Shown here: positions 19,440-28,578 of the stretch, in pieces | Position numbering within the stretch: the first letter of the stretch is position 1 | Layout of the letters: the number at the start of each line of letters is the position of its first letter | From: Mesostigma viride | Taxonomy: Eukaryota; Streptophyta; Mesostigmatophyceae; Mesostigmatales; Mesostigmataceae | Length of the DNA: 64,000 nt | NCBI GenBank assembly: GCA_009746045.1 | Contig: RPFO01000041.1 | Location: 8,962,348 to 9,026,347 of the forward strand | Direction of reading: 5' to 3' | The notes under the pieces: generated by a model | Seen by the model: only the letters and a program-made list of their open reading frames with translations | Told to the model about the DNA's origin: nothing | Databases searched by the model: none | Made by a program: the position numbers and the translations under genes

Positions 19440-20342
19440 TCACGAGCAAACGCGCTTCCTGGCCTGGGTCTCGGCGATCAGCCTCTTGTAGTCTTCTCTT
19501 TTGTTCTTATTGGCCAGCGCAAACGACCTGGGCTGCGGTTTGCTAGCTTCCTCGTGCATCTTAAGGCGCTCAAACACCGGGAACAGCTCCCTGCCTATGT
19601 TGTCGATGCTGGCGGAGGGGTTCTCCCCCCTGGATATCGCGTTCCTGTTGAGTATGTTCATCAGGTCGATGCCCGCGCAGACGCTCTCGGTGAGGTAGTC
19701 GCGCGTCGAGTCGCCCCTCTTCATCTGATGCAGCTCGCGGATCTCGCGGGTGTGCATCCCGGTGGCCGTGTAGTTTTCGACCTCGTTAATGTGCGCGTAC
19801 ACCCTGGCCGGGTTACGAGCCAACGAGGGGGCGCCACTCTCCTTCACGGCCTGCATGTGGCTTTTGGTGGACTCGCAGCTCTTCACGCGTTGGTCGTCCT
19901 TCAGCCGCGAGTCCCTGGCATCCGCGCGGGCGTATATTTCGTCGGCCAGCGACCGGTCCGCGTCCAGGTACCGCTCGAACAGCTTTGCCAGGGTGTCGCG
20001 GAAGGACGCTGCCCGCCTGCCGGGCAGCAGCTGGACGATCCTTATTATCCCCTGTCGATCAGTGACGGGGGTGTCTCGCTGACCACTACCGGGGAATTTG
20101 AAGTTGAAGCTGGATGCTTCAACCTCCGGGTATGCCTTGTAAAGGCGCACCAGCGCCCCCGATGCCTGAGTAGCCGCATTGGCAACAAAAGAGCCGTTGT
20201 GATCCATGAACATCGTGACCTTGATCACGTCGATTACCGATATCTTGCCATCGGGCGTCACTCGTATCTTGTTCGCGAAGGGGTCCTCCCCCGGCACGTC
20301 GCGTGAGGGCCGCAGATACATAACAACCGCCCGGAACGCCAT
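19440..20342 (-). CDS. NCLDV-type protein with 'TPVTD...RYL.AD.SL.DEI' signature
   Basis: A 300-aa protein from ATG 20342 (MAFRAVVMYLRPSR). Residues about 25-140 hold the pattern TPVTDRQGIIRIVQLLPG then ASFRDTLAKLFERYLDADRS then LADEI. This pattern recurs in a family of unknown function in phycodnavirus-type and other large DNA virus genomes, related to the Bro-N/KilA-N class of regulatory domains. The C-terminal half is charged, with a basic end (KNKREDYKRLIAETQARKR). TATA-like sequence at 20396 (TTATATAAG on plus) lies about 50 bp upstream. Role is probably DNA-associated, but this is inference. Confidence 0.65.
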   Translation of the reverse strand: MAFRAVVMYLRPSRDVPGEDPFANKIRVTPDGKISVIDVIKVTMFMDHNGSFVANAATQASGALVRLYKAYPEVEASSFNFKFPGSGQRDTPVTDRQGIIRIVQLLPGRRAASFRDTLAKLFERYLDADRSLADEIYARADARDSRLKDDQRVKSCESTKSHMQAVKESGAPSLARNPARVYAHINEVENYTATGMHTREIRELHQMKRGDSTRDYLTESVCAGIDLMNILNRNAISRGENPSASIDNIGRELFPVFERLKMHEEASKPQPRSFALANKNKREDYKRLIAETQARKRVCS

Positions 20343-20497
20343 GGTCATGTACTTGTCACTGGCTGATATTGAATTGTGGAGATATGTTATCCCTTTATAT
20401 AAGCGCAAAGTGATGCGCCTACCGGTCTTGGTAGCTGTTAACAAGTTCTTTGATGGTGTTTGTCTCCCTCGTCTTCGTGTCTTTGAGTTTTTAGAAA

Positions 20498-20929
20498 CTA
20501 TTTAAACCTTTCCATATTTTGGATGTTCGAGCATGTTGTCAAGTTTTTGGTGTACAAGGATTTTGATGGCCTCCTGTTTTTGGGATGGCCTCTGCGAACT
20601 CGTCGCGCGTGACGTTTAAGAACTTGCACCAACTCGGTTGCTTTCTCAGCTTTTAGAATTTCATACACGTTGGCCTCATGAAACTCTATGGTGTCACCCG
20701 CATCATAAGGTTGCGTGTATACGAGGTTGTTGTCGACGGTGTCCTCTAGACGTGGGCGAGACACGCGCGTCACTCGAACCCAGAAACGCTCTTTTGTGTT
20801 AGATATCTTGACAAAATCCCCCGGTCGTATCGAAGACAACCTATCCCTCGAAGGCACTTTAAAAGTGCGCGGATGTTCGCGGTGCATAACCTGCGCATCT
20901 ACCAATGGCACACTCAATCCGGAACGCAT
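20498..20929 (-). CDS. Small protein resembling DUF2314 family
   Basis: 143 aa from ATG 20929. The pattern RPGDFVKISNTKERFWVRVT (35-54), then TVDNNLVYTQPYDAGDTIEF (64-83) and NVYEIL resembles DUF2314, whose members read 'GD.VKV....ERFWV.V...G...N......G..V.F....I'. Proteins with this layout occur in NCLDV and bacteria; their function is unknown. The C-terminus is very basic (RHARRVRRGHPKNRRPSK). Same strand as its neighbours. Confidence 0.55.
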   Translation of the reverse strand: MRSGLSVPLVDAQVMHREHPRTFKVPSRDRLSSIRPGDFVKISNTKERFWVRVTRVSRPRLEDTVDNNLVYTQPYDAGDTIEFHEANVYEILKAEKATELVQVLKRHARRVRRGHPKNRRPSKSLYTKNLTTCSNIQNMERFK

Positions 20930-21004
20930 TAAATTTTTAATTATAAGTACGAAAATTTTTAAACAGAGTCGCCACATCAAAATCAATACGATTCCTCAAA
21001 ACCA

Positions 21005-21556
21005 TCAAGTACGGTCAAAAAACTTTCTGATATCGTGGGTGTTCAGTTTCTTGAGCCTCTTGGCCTCCCTCTCCTCCCTATCCGCCTTCTTGGCGGCCTC
21101 CTTCTCTCTCTTCTTCCTCTCCTCGTACTCTCGCGCCCTCTGGGCACGAAAGGCCACCGCGGCCTTCTCGGCCTCCCTGCCTAACCGCTGCTCCCTGTCG
21201 ATGGTGACAGCCTTCACCACCTTCTCGTCCTCCAGCAAAAACAACTCGTCCATGTCAACCCCCAAGGAAGACGGCACGCGTTTTGCCACCCTGGCCCTGG
21301 CCTTTAACATATCCTGGCGGTGGTGGGGAGACAGCCCCTCTGCCATCAGGTATCTGGACAGGGTGTGGTACCTCCTGAGGATGACAGAGGGCTCTGTGGG
21401 GGACTCTGTATCCAGCATGGTCTTAAATTTGGCAAACTTCGCCGTGCAGGCGTCGGAAATGTCGATGCTCCCATCCAGCAAGTATTCCCACAGCAGCTGC
21501 TGGTCCTCCCCACTCAGCTGGTTGGTCTCATCAAAAACTGCCTGCACATTGCCCAT
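21005..21556 (-). CDS. Charged helical protein of unknown function
   Basis: 183 aa from ATG 21556. The N-terminal 100 residues are mixed (LSGEDQQLLWEYLLDGSIDI). Residues about 125-175 are a Lys/Glu/Arg/Ala-rich single helix or coiled coil (REYEERKKREKEAAKKADRE), which could also act as a nuclear localisation signal. Its start overlaps the end of the upstream gene by 26 bp in another frame, as in compact viral genomes. Not recognised. Confidence 0.6.
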   Translation of the reverse strand: MGNVQAVFDETNQLSGEDQQLLWEYLLDGSIDISDACTAKFAKFKTMLDTESPTEPSVILRRYHTLSRYLMAEGLSPHHRQDMLKARARVAKRVPSSLGVDMDELFLLEDEKVVKAVTIDREQRLGREAEKAAVAFRAQRAREYEERKKREKEAAKKADREEREAKRLKKLNTHDIRKFFDRT

Positions 21557-21899
21557 CTGTCTCTGTAGAGAAGAAATCTTCTGGCTCTGACAAAAGGTAA
21601 ATCAGCTCCTGCTCCAATTCTCGCCGCAGTTGCTCGCTTTCGGCCGCGCTCCCGGGCGTATCGGGCTCTTTACGCCGGGCCTGCTCGGACTGCTTGTATC
21701 TTTCCAGCCACTGCAGGATGAAGGGAGGTGTGAAATTCTCCCAATCCTCCTGGGTGGTGGTCTTGCCACCCCAGCTGGGGGATGAGTCCAGCGGAGAAGA
21801 GGAGAGCAGGAAGCTCCAATCCACAGAGTTCAGGAGGGACTGCCCCCCCACTGGTTGCTGCTGATGAATCTCCTCAGGAGTATGGAGCTCTGGTGACAT
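21531..21899 (-). CDS. Small acidic ORF upstream of the 183-aa gene, unknown
   Basis: 122 aa from ATG 21899 (MSPELHTPEEIHQQQPVGGQ). Acidic, Ser/Pro-rich N-terminus, then FILQWLERYKQ and a short helical SEQLRRELEQELIYLLSE. It overlaps the next ORF by 26 bp; the two could be one gene broken by a frameshift. No family recognised. Confidence 0.45.
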   Translation of the reverse strand: MSPELHTPEEIHQQQPVGGQSLLNSVDWSFLLSSSPLDSSPSWGGKTTTQEDWENFTPPFILQWLERYKQSEQARRKEPDTPGSAAESEQLRRELEQELIYLLSEPEDFFSTETDGQCAGSF

Positions 21900-23149
21900 C
21901 TGGGAAAAGAATCAGCATGAGACACCATGCACAAGGAGGAAACGCGGCAGAAAACGGATAAAACAACTCTCTCAATGCATGTGAAAAATCCAGGGAAAGC
22001 AGGATTGAACAATTCAGGGAATTCTTTGACTGATTCATCCTTGGAGGCCTGCCACTGACTTATTACAGGCTGCAAAATCCAAATGCATCCTCCAATTGCC
22101 CCATTACCTGTGCCAACCCCTTGTGCTGTTCTTGTTTTTCAGAGCGCAGACTCGGCGAAGTTGCGGATGATGGCCGCTTGTCCCAATAAATTCCGCGCAC
22201 CTGGCGGAATTCCAAGTGGCCCCCGTCAGCCCGGCCGTTATTTCCGGGAAGCGCGCCAGTCCGGCCAAGTTCGAAGTGAGTCATCCTGAGCTCCCCTCAT
22301 GTAACTCACAAATATCTGACACTTTTCCACTGACATCTGGCCAAAATCTTTGTGAGTGTCTGCCATATATGATTTGCTACCCGGCCCTGAACGCAAAATC
22401 TGACGGCGTGCCGTCAGTCGAACGACGAAAGCGGCGGAATAAGGGTGTCGCTTCGGGTAGCCGGCGGATGTCAGGAGTGGGGCCCTTCGTCAGTCAGGCT
22501 GTTATTCCCTGGAAGCGCGCCAGCCCGGCCAATTTCGAAAGTCCTGAATCTTTTGCTTCCCTGCTGCAACTCTCAAATATCTGGCACTTGTTTACAAAAT
22601 CTTCATTAGGATCTGCAAGTCAAATCGGACGGCGCACCGTCAGTCGAATGACGACAGCGGCGGAAAAAGAGTGTCGCTTTGGGTAACCGGCAGATGTCAT
22701 AATGGTGTCACAAGTGAGGGGTGAGGCGGCCACCCGGCCGTAACGGCGTAATCGGGCGGGACACCCTCGGTTATGGGGCGTCAGCGGCGGTAAAAGCGCG
22801 CCAAAGATCAAAAGCGGCTGGAATATGTTAAGTGGCCACCCAAGACACTTCAGACATTCAAGACATACCCTCTCCTGGACAGTCTTTACCCAGTCTTCAC
22901 AGTCTTTACCCAGTCTTCACACTGTCACTACCAACCCAATCCATCTCTCTGCCTGGACACAGATGTCCATTGTCATGGCTACTACTCTTGGGACTTCATC
23001 GGGCAGCGCCGGCAGGAATGCGGTGAGTGCTGCCTTTTTGCTGTCCTGGCAAAGTTGTTGTGATCCTGCCAATGCAGGCCTCTTTAGTTTTTCTATCCAG
23101 GCCAGGAGGGGACAAACATTGCAATCATGTTTTTGGTTGCTCACATTCC
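21900..23149. other. Intergenic region with diverged 230-bp repeats
   Basis: No gene I can support. A unit with CAGTCGAACGACGAAAGCGG ... CCGGCGGATGTCA (22405-22470) recurs diverged at 22640-22700, and a related word lies at 22200-22290. From 22830 there are CCCAGTCTTCACA direct repeats. Confidence 0.55.
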
Positions 23150-23900
23150 GTTTGCCGCCGCTTATCCGGCATTCAGCATTCAGAAGTTTTTGTACAATGC
23201 AGGAGGGTTGGTAGCACTTTCTTGGGCCCTTAAAGCTTTCATTACCCTAGATTTTCCTGGCTGCTTTACCCGTTTGCCGCCGGTTGTCCGCACTGACAGT
23301 GCAGGCATTCAAGGCTTTTTGTACAATGCAGGACTGCTGGATCCACTTTCTTGAACCCTTTCAGCACCACCTTATATTTTCCTGGCTGCTTCATCCGTTT
23401 GCCGCCGGTTGTCCGCACTGACAGTGCAGGCATTCACAGGCTTTTTGTACAATGCAGGACTGCTGGATCCACTTTCTTGAACCCTTTCAGCACCCCTTAT
23501 ATTTTCCTGGCTGCTTCATCCGTTTGCCGCCGGTTGTCCGGCACTGACAGTGCAGGCATTCACAGGCTTTTTGTACAATGCAGGACTGTGGATCCACTTT
23601 CTTGAACCCTTTCAGCACCCCTTATATTTTCCTGGCTGCTTCATCCGTTTGCCGCCGCCTGTCCGAAACTGACAGTGCAGGCATTCACAGGCTTTTTGTA
23701 CAATGCAGGACTGCTGGATCCACTTTCTTGAACCCTTTCAGCACCCCTTATATTTTCCTGGCTGCTTCATCCGTTTGCCGCCGTTGTCCGACTGTGCAGG
23801 CATTCACAGGCTTTTTGGACAATGCAGGACTGCTGGATCCACTGTCTTGGGCCCTTTCGTTTCAGCTCACTTCAATTTTCCCTTTGCTGCTTTACCTGAC
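23150..23900. repeat. Six tandem 122-126-bp repeats upstream of KilA/coiled-coil gene 1, block B
   Basis: Units start GTTTGCCGCCG at 23150, 23272, 23397, 23522, 23647 and 23773. Each contains a GCAGGCATTCACAGGC-like core and GCAGGACTGCTGGATCCAC. The last unit runs into the pyrimidine-rich, splice-acceptor-like stretch before the gene. Frames shift between units, so they are not coding. The window start is the last unit of the block A array. Confidence 0.9.
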
Positions 23901-23972
23901 TGCGCTTATTATCCTGTGCACACGCAGAACCGGCAGCAGTTAAACATCAACGACCCCAACGCATACATCCCC

Positions 23973-25330
23973 ATGGAAAGGTGGAAGGGGCTCAACAAAT
24001 GCGTCCACACCCTCACGGACTATCCGGGGCATAAGGAAATCCGGGAGGCGCTGGATGCCGCGCTTCAGGCTTGCGGTCTGAGGACCCCCTCGTGGAAGGC
24101 CGGGCGGGGCGGCCACTCGCTGCACCCCATTCTGGCGTACCACGTGTGCCTTAACAACCCCGAGCTGGCGAGTGAGCTCCCCCTGCTAGTCAAGTACTTC
24201 CACAACAACGGATGGGAGCTTCCCGACCAGGCTCTCCAGGAGATGGAGCAGGCCAGCCGGCTGGGTCATTACGCCCCAGTGTTCGAGCGCAACGAAGTCG
24301 CGGACCGGCTCAAGGAGGAGCTGAAGGAGAAAGAAAAGGAGCTGAAGGAGCAGCAACTGGACTTCGGGCGCCAGATCGACGTGTGGCGGCAGCAGAAGGC
24401 CCAGGACAACGCGAGCATGGTCGCCATGAACCGCGCGCACCTCGAGATGGTGAAGGAGAACCACGAGCTTGTGAGCGAAATCTCCGACCGCGTGGAGGAG
24501 ATATCCAAGCTGACGGAGGAGAACGCCGTACTGCGGCTGGAGCTGAAGGAGAGTTGCGATATGGTCGAGCGCCTGCAGCAGGAGCTGCAGGAGGAGGAGG
24601 AGAGGCGCCTCCTGGAGCTGCAGCGGGCGGGAGAGGTCGCCACCAAGGAGCTGCAGAGGTTCCGGGAGCATGCCGAGAGAGAGACCGCCCAGAAGGTGGC
24701 GGACATCGAGAAGGCCCTGAACGACATCACCGAGAGGGAGGTTCAGAAGCACGCCGGGCAGCTGGCCAGCGAGCTGGTCGCCGTCAAGGGGCGGCTTGAC
24801 GAGAGCCGCGACGAAATCGCGAGGCTGACGGAGAAGCTGGAGGAGACGGACGCGAAGTTGCGGGACGAGATGCGGGACTCGGCGGTGATGGAGATGCAGC
24901 TGGGGTGGAAGGCGGACGGGTACGACAAACTCAGCCAGGAGAAGGAGATCATCGACAAGGTTTACGAGCGGGTCACCACGGGGTGCGGACGATCAAGGCG
25001 CTCGGCCTCGGAACCGCCTCCCTGACGCTGACCAAGCAGCTCATGGTCGAGATCGCGACCGAGTTCGCCAGGGTGTCCAGGTGCTGCCCGCACGCTGTCC
25101 GGGGGCTCCCGGGGTACGTGCACGACATGGTGGAGTTCCGGGTGACCCAGATCTTCGCGCGCAAGTGGACCAGGCTGGTGCTGGCGTGCGACCGCGCCCG
25201 GTGGTCCCTGGAGATGGCGCGCCTCTACGTGACCGTCACCGAGCCGCTGGGCGGTGGCGCGCGGATCAGCGGGCACCCCACTATCCCCGACGGGGTGCTG
25301 ACCCTCGTCGACCTGGCCACCCTCGAGTAG
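23973..25330 (+). pseudogene. KilA-N-like / coiled-coil protein, gene 1, block B copy with a frameshift
   Basis: From ATG 23973 it matches block A gene 1 at high identity, with a cluster of substitutions around residues 30-60 and 105-118 (QALQEMEQASRLGHYAP instead of QGLRELEQASRVSPHTP). One G is lost in the run near 24980, after ERVTTG. This shifts the frame and cuts off the C-terminal domain, which continues open to the shared stop at 25330. It may be an indel error. Confidence 0.8.
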
Positions 25331-25610
25331 ATTTGCCCGGATCGGATTTTTGTCTGCAGCGTCGTGTCGGTGTGATTTTTTATAGGCGGCTCTTTGGATC
25401 GCGGCGCTGGTTACTACGGCGCACTAGGTGCTGACCGACGCTTTTAAAGGCAACTGGGTTATCTTTTTCTCTTTTGATCTGATGTAGACCATCTATTATT
25501 AATTCCCAGTCAGCAGGCATATTATTGACATCCCAACCATTTTCGATGGCTATTTTTTGCCTTAATTTGTCTAATGAGTTCATTTTCTATGTCTTGCGCT
25601 GTTGGTATAG
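25331..25610. other. Spacer between gene 1 and SNase, block B
   Basis: Convergent intergenic region, matching 1575-1845. It differs from block A by a few small indels and has nothing else of note. Confidence 0.5.
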
Positions 25611-26145
25611 CTAGAGGGCCTTGCAGTGTCCCTCGGCTCGCATGACCTCGTTGATGCACAGGTTGGTGTCCTTGTCCACCAACCAGCCCAGCACGCGACC
25701 GAACGCGTCGTTGAAGTGACAGCGCAGCTCCAGGATCTTGGTGTTTTTGTCCACTCTCTCCTGTATGTTCGCCTGGCTCATCCCCTCGTCGTGGTCGTCC
25801 CACGAGACGTTGGTGGTCAGCTGGAGCAGTCTCTTTCTGGCCAGTCTCGCGCGTTGTATGATAGCGTCCCTCTGCGGGACGTAGCGGAACGGCTTCAGCT
25901 CTTCCGTGTCGATACCCAGCAGCCGGACGGTCACCTTCATGGCTGGCGTGTCCAGGGGTTCAGCGCGATTATTTTAACCGTGTCCCCGTCGCACACCTGG
26001 CACACCTTGCACTCTTTGAACACCAGCCCGTAAAAGGAGAAGGGCTTCACCTCGCTGTTCGTCAACGTAGCCAGGTCGGGCGCGGTCTCGCGGTCCCGCG
26101 GCATCAGTCCGGAGCTAACGGTCTTTAGCAATCCGCGAACGACAT
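25611..26145 (-). pseudogene. SNase-like protein, block B copy with two one-base deletions
   Basis: Matches 1846-2382. One base is lost near 26134 (right after MSFARL) and another near 25940, between the DGDT motif and the RLLGIDTEE motif. All catalytic residues are still encoded, but in different frames. Confidence 0.85.
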
Positions 26146-26190
26146 CGTGTTATACTAAGCAAGCAAGATAATTGATTGGATGATACTAGA

Positions 26191-26874
26191 CTAGACGGGG
26201 CACCGGTTGGCCTCCATCAGGCGCGCGTACAGCCTCATGGTGTCCTCGAACCGCTTGGCGTTGTTGCAGCCGTGACAGAGCAGGCGCGTGTTGCCGCAGT
26301 ACGCGCGGTCCAGCGGGTCGGCCTTGTCCAGGGACAGCTCGTCCTCTCCAGGCCCGAACCCCATGGCGAAGGGCGTGCCGCACACCGCGCACTCCGGCGA
26401 GGCCACGAACCAGGCGTAGATCTGGGCAACCTCGTGAGAGTCGAAGCAGGGCCGCACGCCGTCCCGCTTCATGCGGGCGTTCGCGGACACGGCGCGGGAC
26501 TTCACGTACTCCCACATGCGGCTGTTCACCCCGCGCGGCTTGGGGATGCGCACCGGTGCGCTCCCCTTCCCGACCCTCGGCCTGTCCGAGGGCGCGCGCG
26601 CCGCCCACAGACCGCACAGCTCGGCTCGCTCGCGAGTGCGGGACAGCAGGTCGCGAGCACCGTCCAGCGGGGTCACGGCGCACGAGGGGCACGACCACAC
26701 GCCCGGGGTGCTGAACACGGCGCGGGACGCGGTCACCGCCTGACCGCAGCGGTGGCAGGCGCCCGTCCACCGCTCCTTGGCGACGGATGGGGGGACAGGG
26801 GGGTAGCGCTTGACCCCCGCCAGACCGGCCACGTATCTCATGTGCACGTTGTACTGCCGCACGCGGGCCTCCAT
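26191..26874 (-). CDS. HNH endonuclease with N-terminal zinc ribbon (block B, intact)
   Basis: 227 aa from ATG 26874. The N-terminal part has two Cys pairs, CHRC (40-43) and CPSC (62-65), forming a zinc ribbon. The C-terminal part is an HNH-type nuclease core: CAVC (162-165), SLDKADPLDRAYCGN (about 181-195), then CHGCNNAKR (200-208). This corresponds to the family's 'C..C ... (L)D(H/K)..P....Y..xN....C..CN..K' pattern; the first His position is D-K here. It would be a metal-dependent DNA nuclease. It lies 45 bp upstream of the SNase start on the same strand, so two nucleases are adjacent. Confidence 0.82.
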   Translation of the reverse strand: MEARVRQYNVHMRYVAGLAGVKRYPPVPPSVAKERWTGACHRCGQAVTASRAVFSTPGVWSCPSCAVTPLDGARDLLSRTRERAELCGLWAARAPSDRPRVGKGSAPVRIPKPRGVNSRMWEYVKSRAVSANARMKRDGVRPCFDSHEVAQIYAWFVASPECAVCGTPFAMGFGPGEDELSLDKADPLDRAYCGNTRLLCHGCNNAKRFEDTMRLYARLMEANRCPV

Positions 26875-26918
26875 GCGATATGACTCTCCGTGAGATAACT
26901 AATCACGGTGGATGAGGT

Positions 26919-27446
26919 CTACCTGGGGGCGGGGAATCCTTCGCGGAGGAGCAACCGCTTGTGTTTATCGTTGTATTTCTTCCTGATCTCAAAATCGTTG
27001 TGCAAGAACCACGACTCGATCTGGTGCTCCAAGTCCGGCCGCTGTTGTAGCAGTCGGTCTCTGTTCGCCTCGTTCCGTCGTATTTCTTCGTCCGCCCTTT
27101 CTTCGTCGGCGGTGATGAGACGTTTCAGCTCTGGCGCTTGACGGGCAAGCTCACGAGCGTCGTTGTCGTTCCATGCAGAGGTATCGGATCCGCTGTTGAT
27201 CTGTTCCGTGACGCGTTCGGCCGCCATCATCTCTTCGTACCTGTCATCATCGTGCCATCGGGGGGGGAAATGGATGGGAGGATCTTCTTCTCGGATCGCG
27301 CGCATGGGGTGCCTCTTCGCGTTTACCGCGCGGGCATGCACGCCACACAGAGAGCCGAACAAGGGCTTAAATCGGCACCGAGGGCCGCGTGTCGTCCTGG
27401 CCGTGCACCTGCCTGATTGTTTCTTCATAACGGGCACATATACCAT
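26919..27446 (-). CDS. Small Cys/His-motif protein (block B, intact)
   Basis: 175 aa from ATG 27446. The N-terminus has C14-x9-C24-x9-C34-x2-H37 (GRCTARTTRGPRC, GSLCGVH), a probable single zinc site of the 'CTA.T..G..C......G..C..H' type frequent in large DNA viruses and phages. The rest is charged and helical (ARELARQAPELKRL, DEERADEEIRRNEANRDRLL). Role unknown. In block A the same gene is split by copia-like element 1. Confidence 0.7.
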   Translation of the reverse strand: MVYVPVMKKQSGRCTARTTRGPRCRFKPLFGSLCGVHARAVNAKRHPMRAIREEDPPIHFPPRWHDDDRYEEMMAAERVTEQINSGSDTSAWNDNDARELARQAPELKRLITADEERADEEIRRNEANRDRLLQQRPDLEHQIESWFLHNDFEIRKKYNDKHKRLLLREGFPAPR

Positions 27447-27743
27447 TTTGCGCGCATTTTTATTTGTAAGTGTGCTCCCTTTTGCTTTTTATTTGTAAGT
27501 GTTGGTAACTACCCTATTCGTAACTCTCTTACTCGCGACTATCTTTGGCCGTGCTGTCTTCTTCGCGCGCTTTGTGTGTTTTTCCATGATGTGCGAGGTA
27601 ATAATGCGTTCTATAATAAAACACACATTTGACACGGAACAAAATACAAGCACTATCCCGTACAATAAATGAAAGTCTGGCGTGACAGTGGTCACGGTCC
27701 GCTGAGAGCATTTAATCGCTCTCTGACACCACCTCCCAACGGA
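27447..27743. other. Spacer and last codons of the SET gene, block B
   Basis: Matches 11541-11836. Bases 27712-27743 are the last codons and stop (minus strand) of the SET gene, left behind when the TIR element inserted at 27744. Confidence 0.7.
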
Positions 27744-27773
27744 GGGTGGTTTGTTTGGGTTAGGACAGATTTG

Positions 27774-28578
27774 GGAGGCTGCAGGTCTGTCCTAAATGAA
27801 AATTTGAAAAATGTGTTTTTTGGATGCTGTGGACTTCCCAAAATAGTTTGATAGAAGGTTTGGGCAAATTTTTGCATTGGTCGAGGAGTTTCAAGTCAAT
27901 AATTGTGTTATATAATGACAAGTTGCCTTATATGCTGTAACCAAATGGGCATTCATGATTGTCAAGCTGGTATCTTATGATGAGTAGAGACAATCGCACT
28001 CACAGCTTGTAATTTTGCATACTTAAAAATTTAGTGACGTGATTGTAATTGCAAAGGCTGGAATGTATCTACTACATGAGACATTATCAAGGAGGATTCT
28101 GCATATGTTCCATGTGGTTTTTGCCAGTTTCTGTCAGGGATTATATCGCGGCTTCGCGGAAAATGACTGACACTTGGGTCTCGTAAATCTCGGGCAAACC
28201 TTGAAATGCTCCATGACTGCGCAAATGGACATGGCAAAAAACTCACATGAGCACACTAGTAATGGTCATAGCAGCCGCAGCAGCGACAAACAACCTCAAC
28301 AGACTCATGCAGGCCAGGAATATAATCAATCACATCAGAATCAGAACATGCATTGGTGTTGACAAGTTACATCATGACAATGGTGGCAGCACTATACTGG
28401 CATGCATGGCAGAGAGTGAATCAAAAGCACGGCATATCAGCGGAGAAGCAGCAAAGGAAGCAGCAATGTTGGCAGCCATGGTGCACACATAGCAATCATT
28501 GGTAGCAACAATGGTAGCAACCGCGACTTCATGTTTCCATAGCCTCCGGGGCTCCATCGCTATCACTGTCCGGACACA
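27774..28578. other. Noncoding left arm of the TIR element
   Basis: AT-rich, no ORF with coding character. Confidence 0.5.

Noticed and set aside
23351-23943. Coding tandem repeat protein in the 125-bp array
   Set aside because: Unit lengths of 122-126 bp change the frame between units, so no stable peptide repeat.
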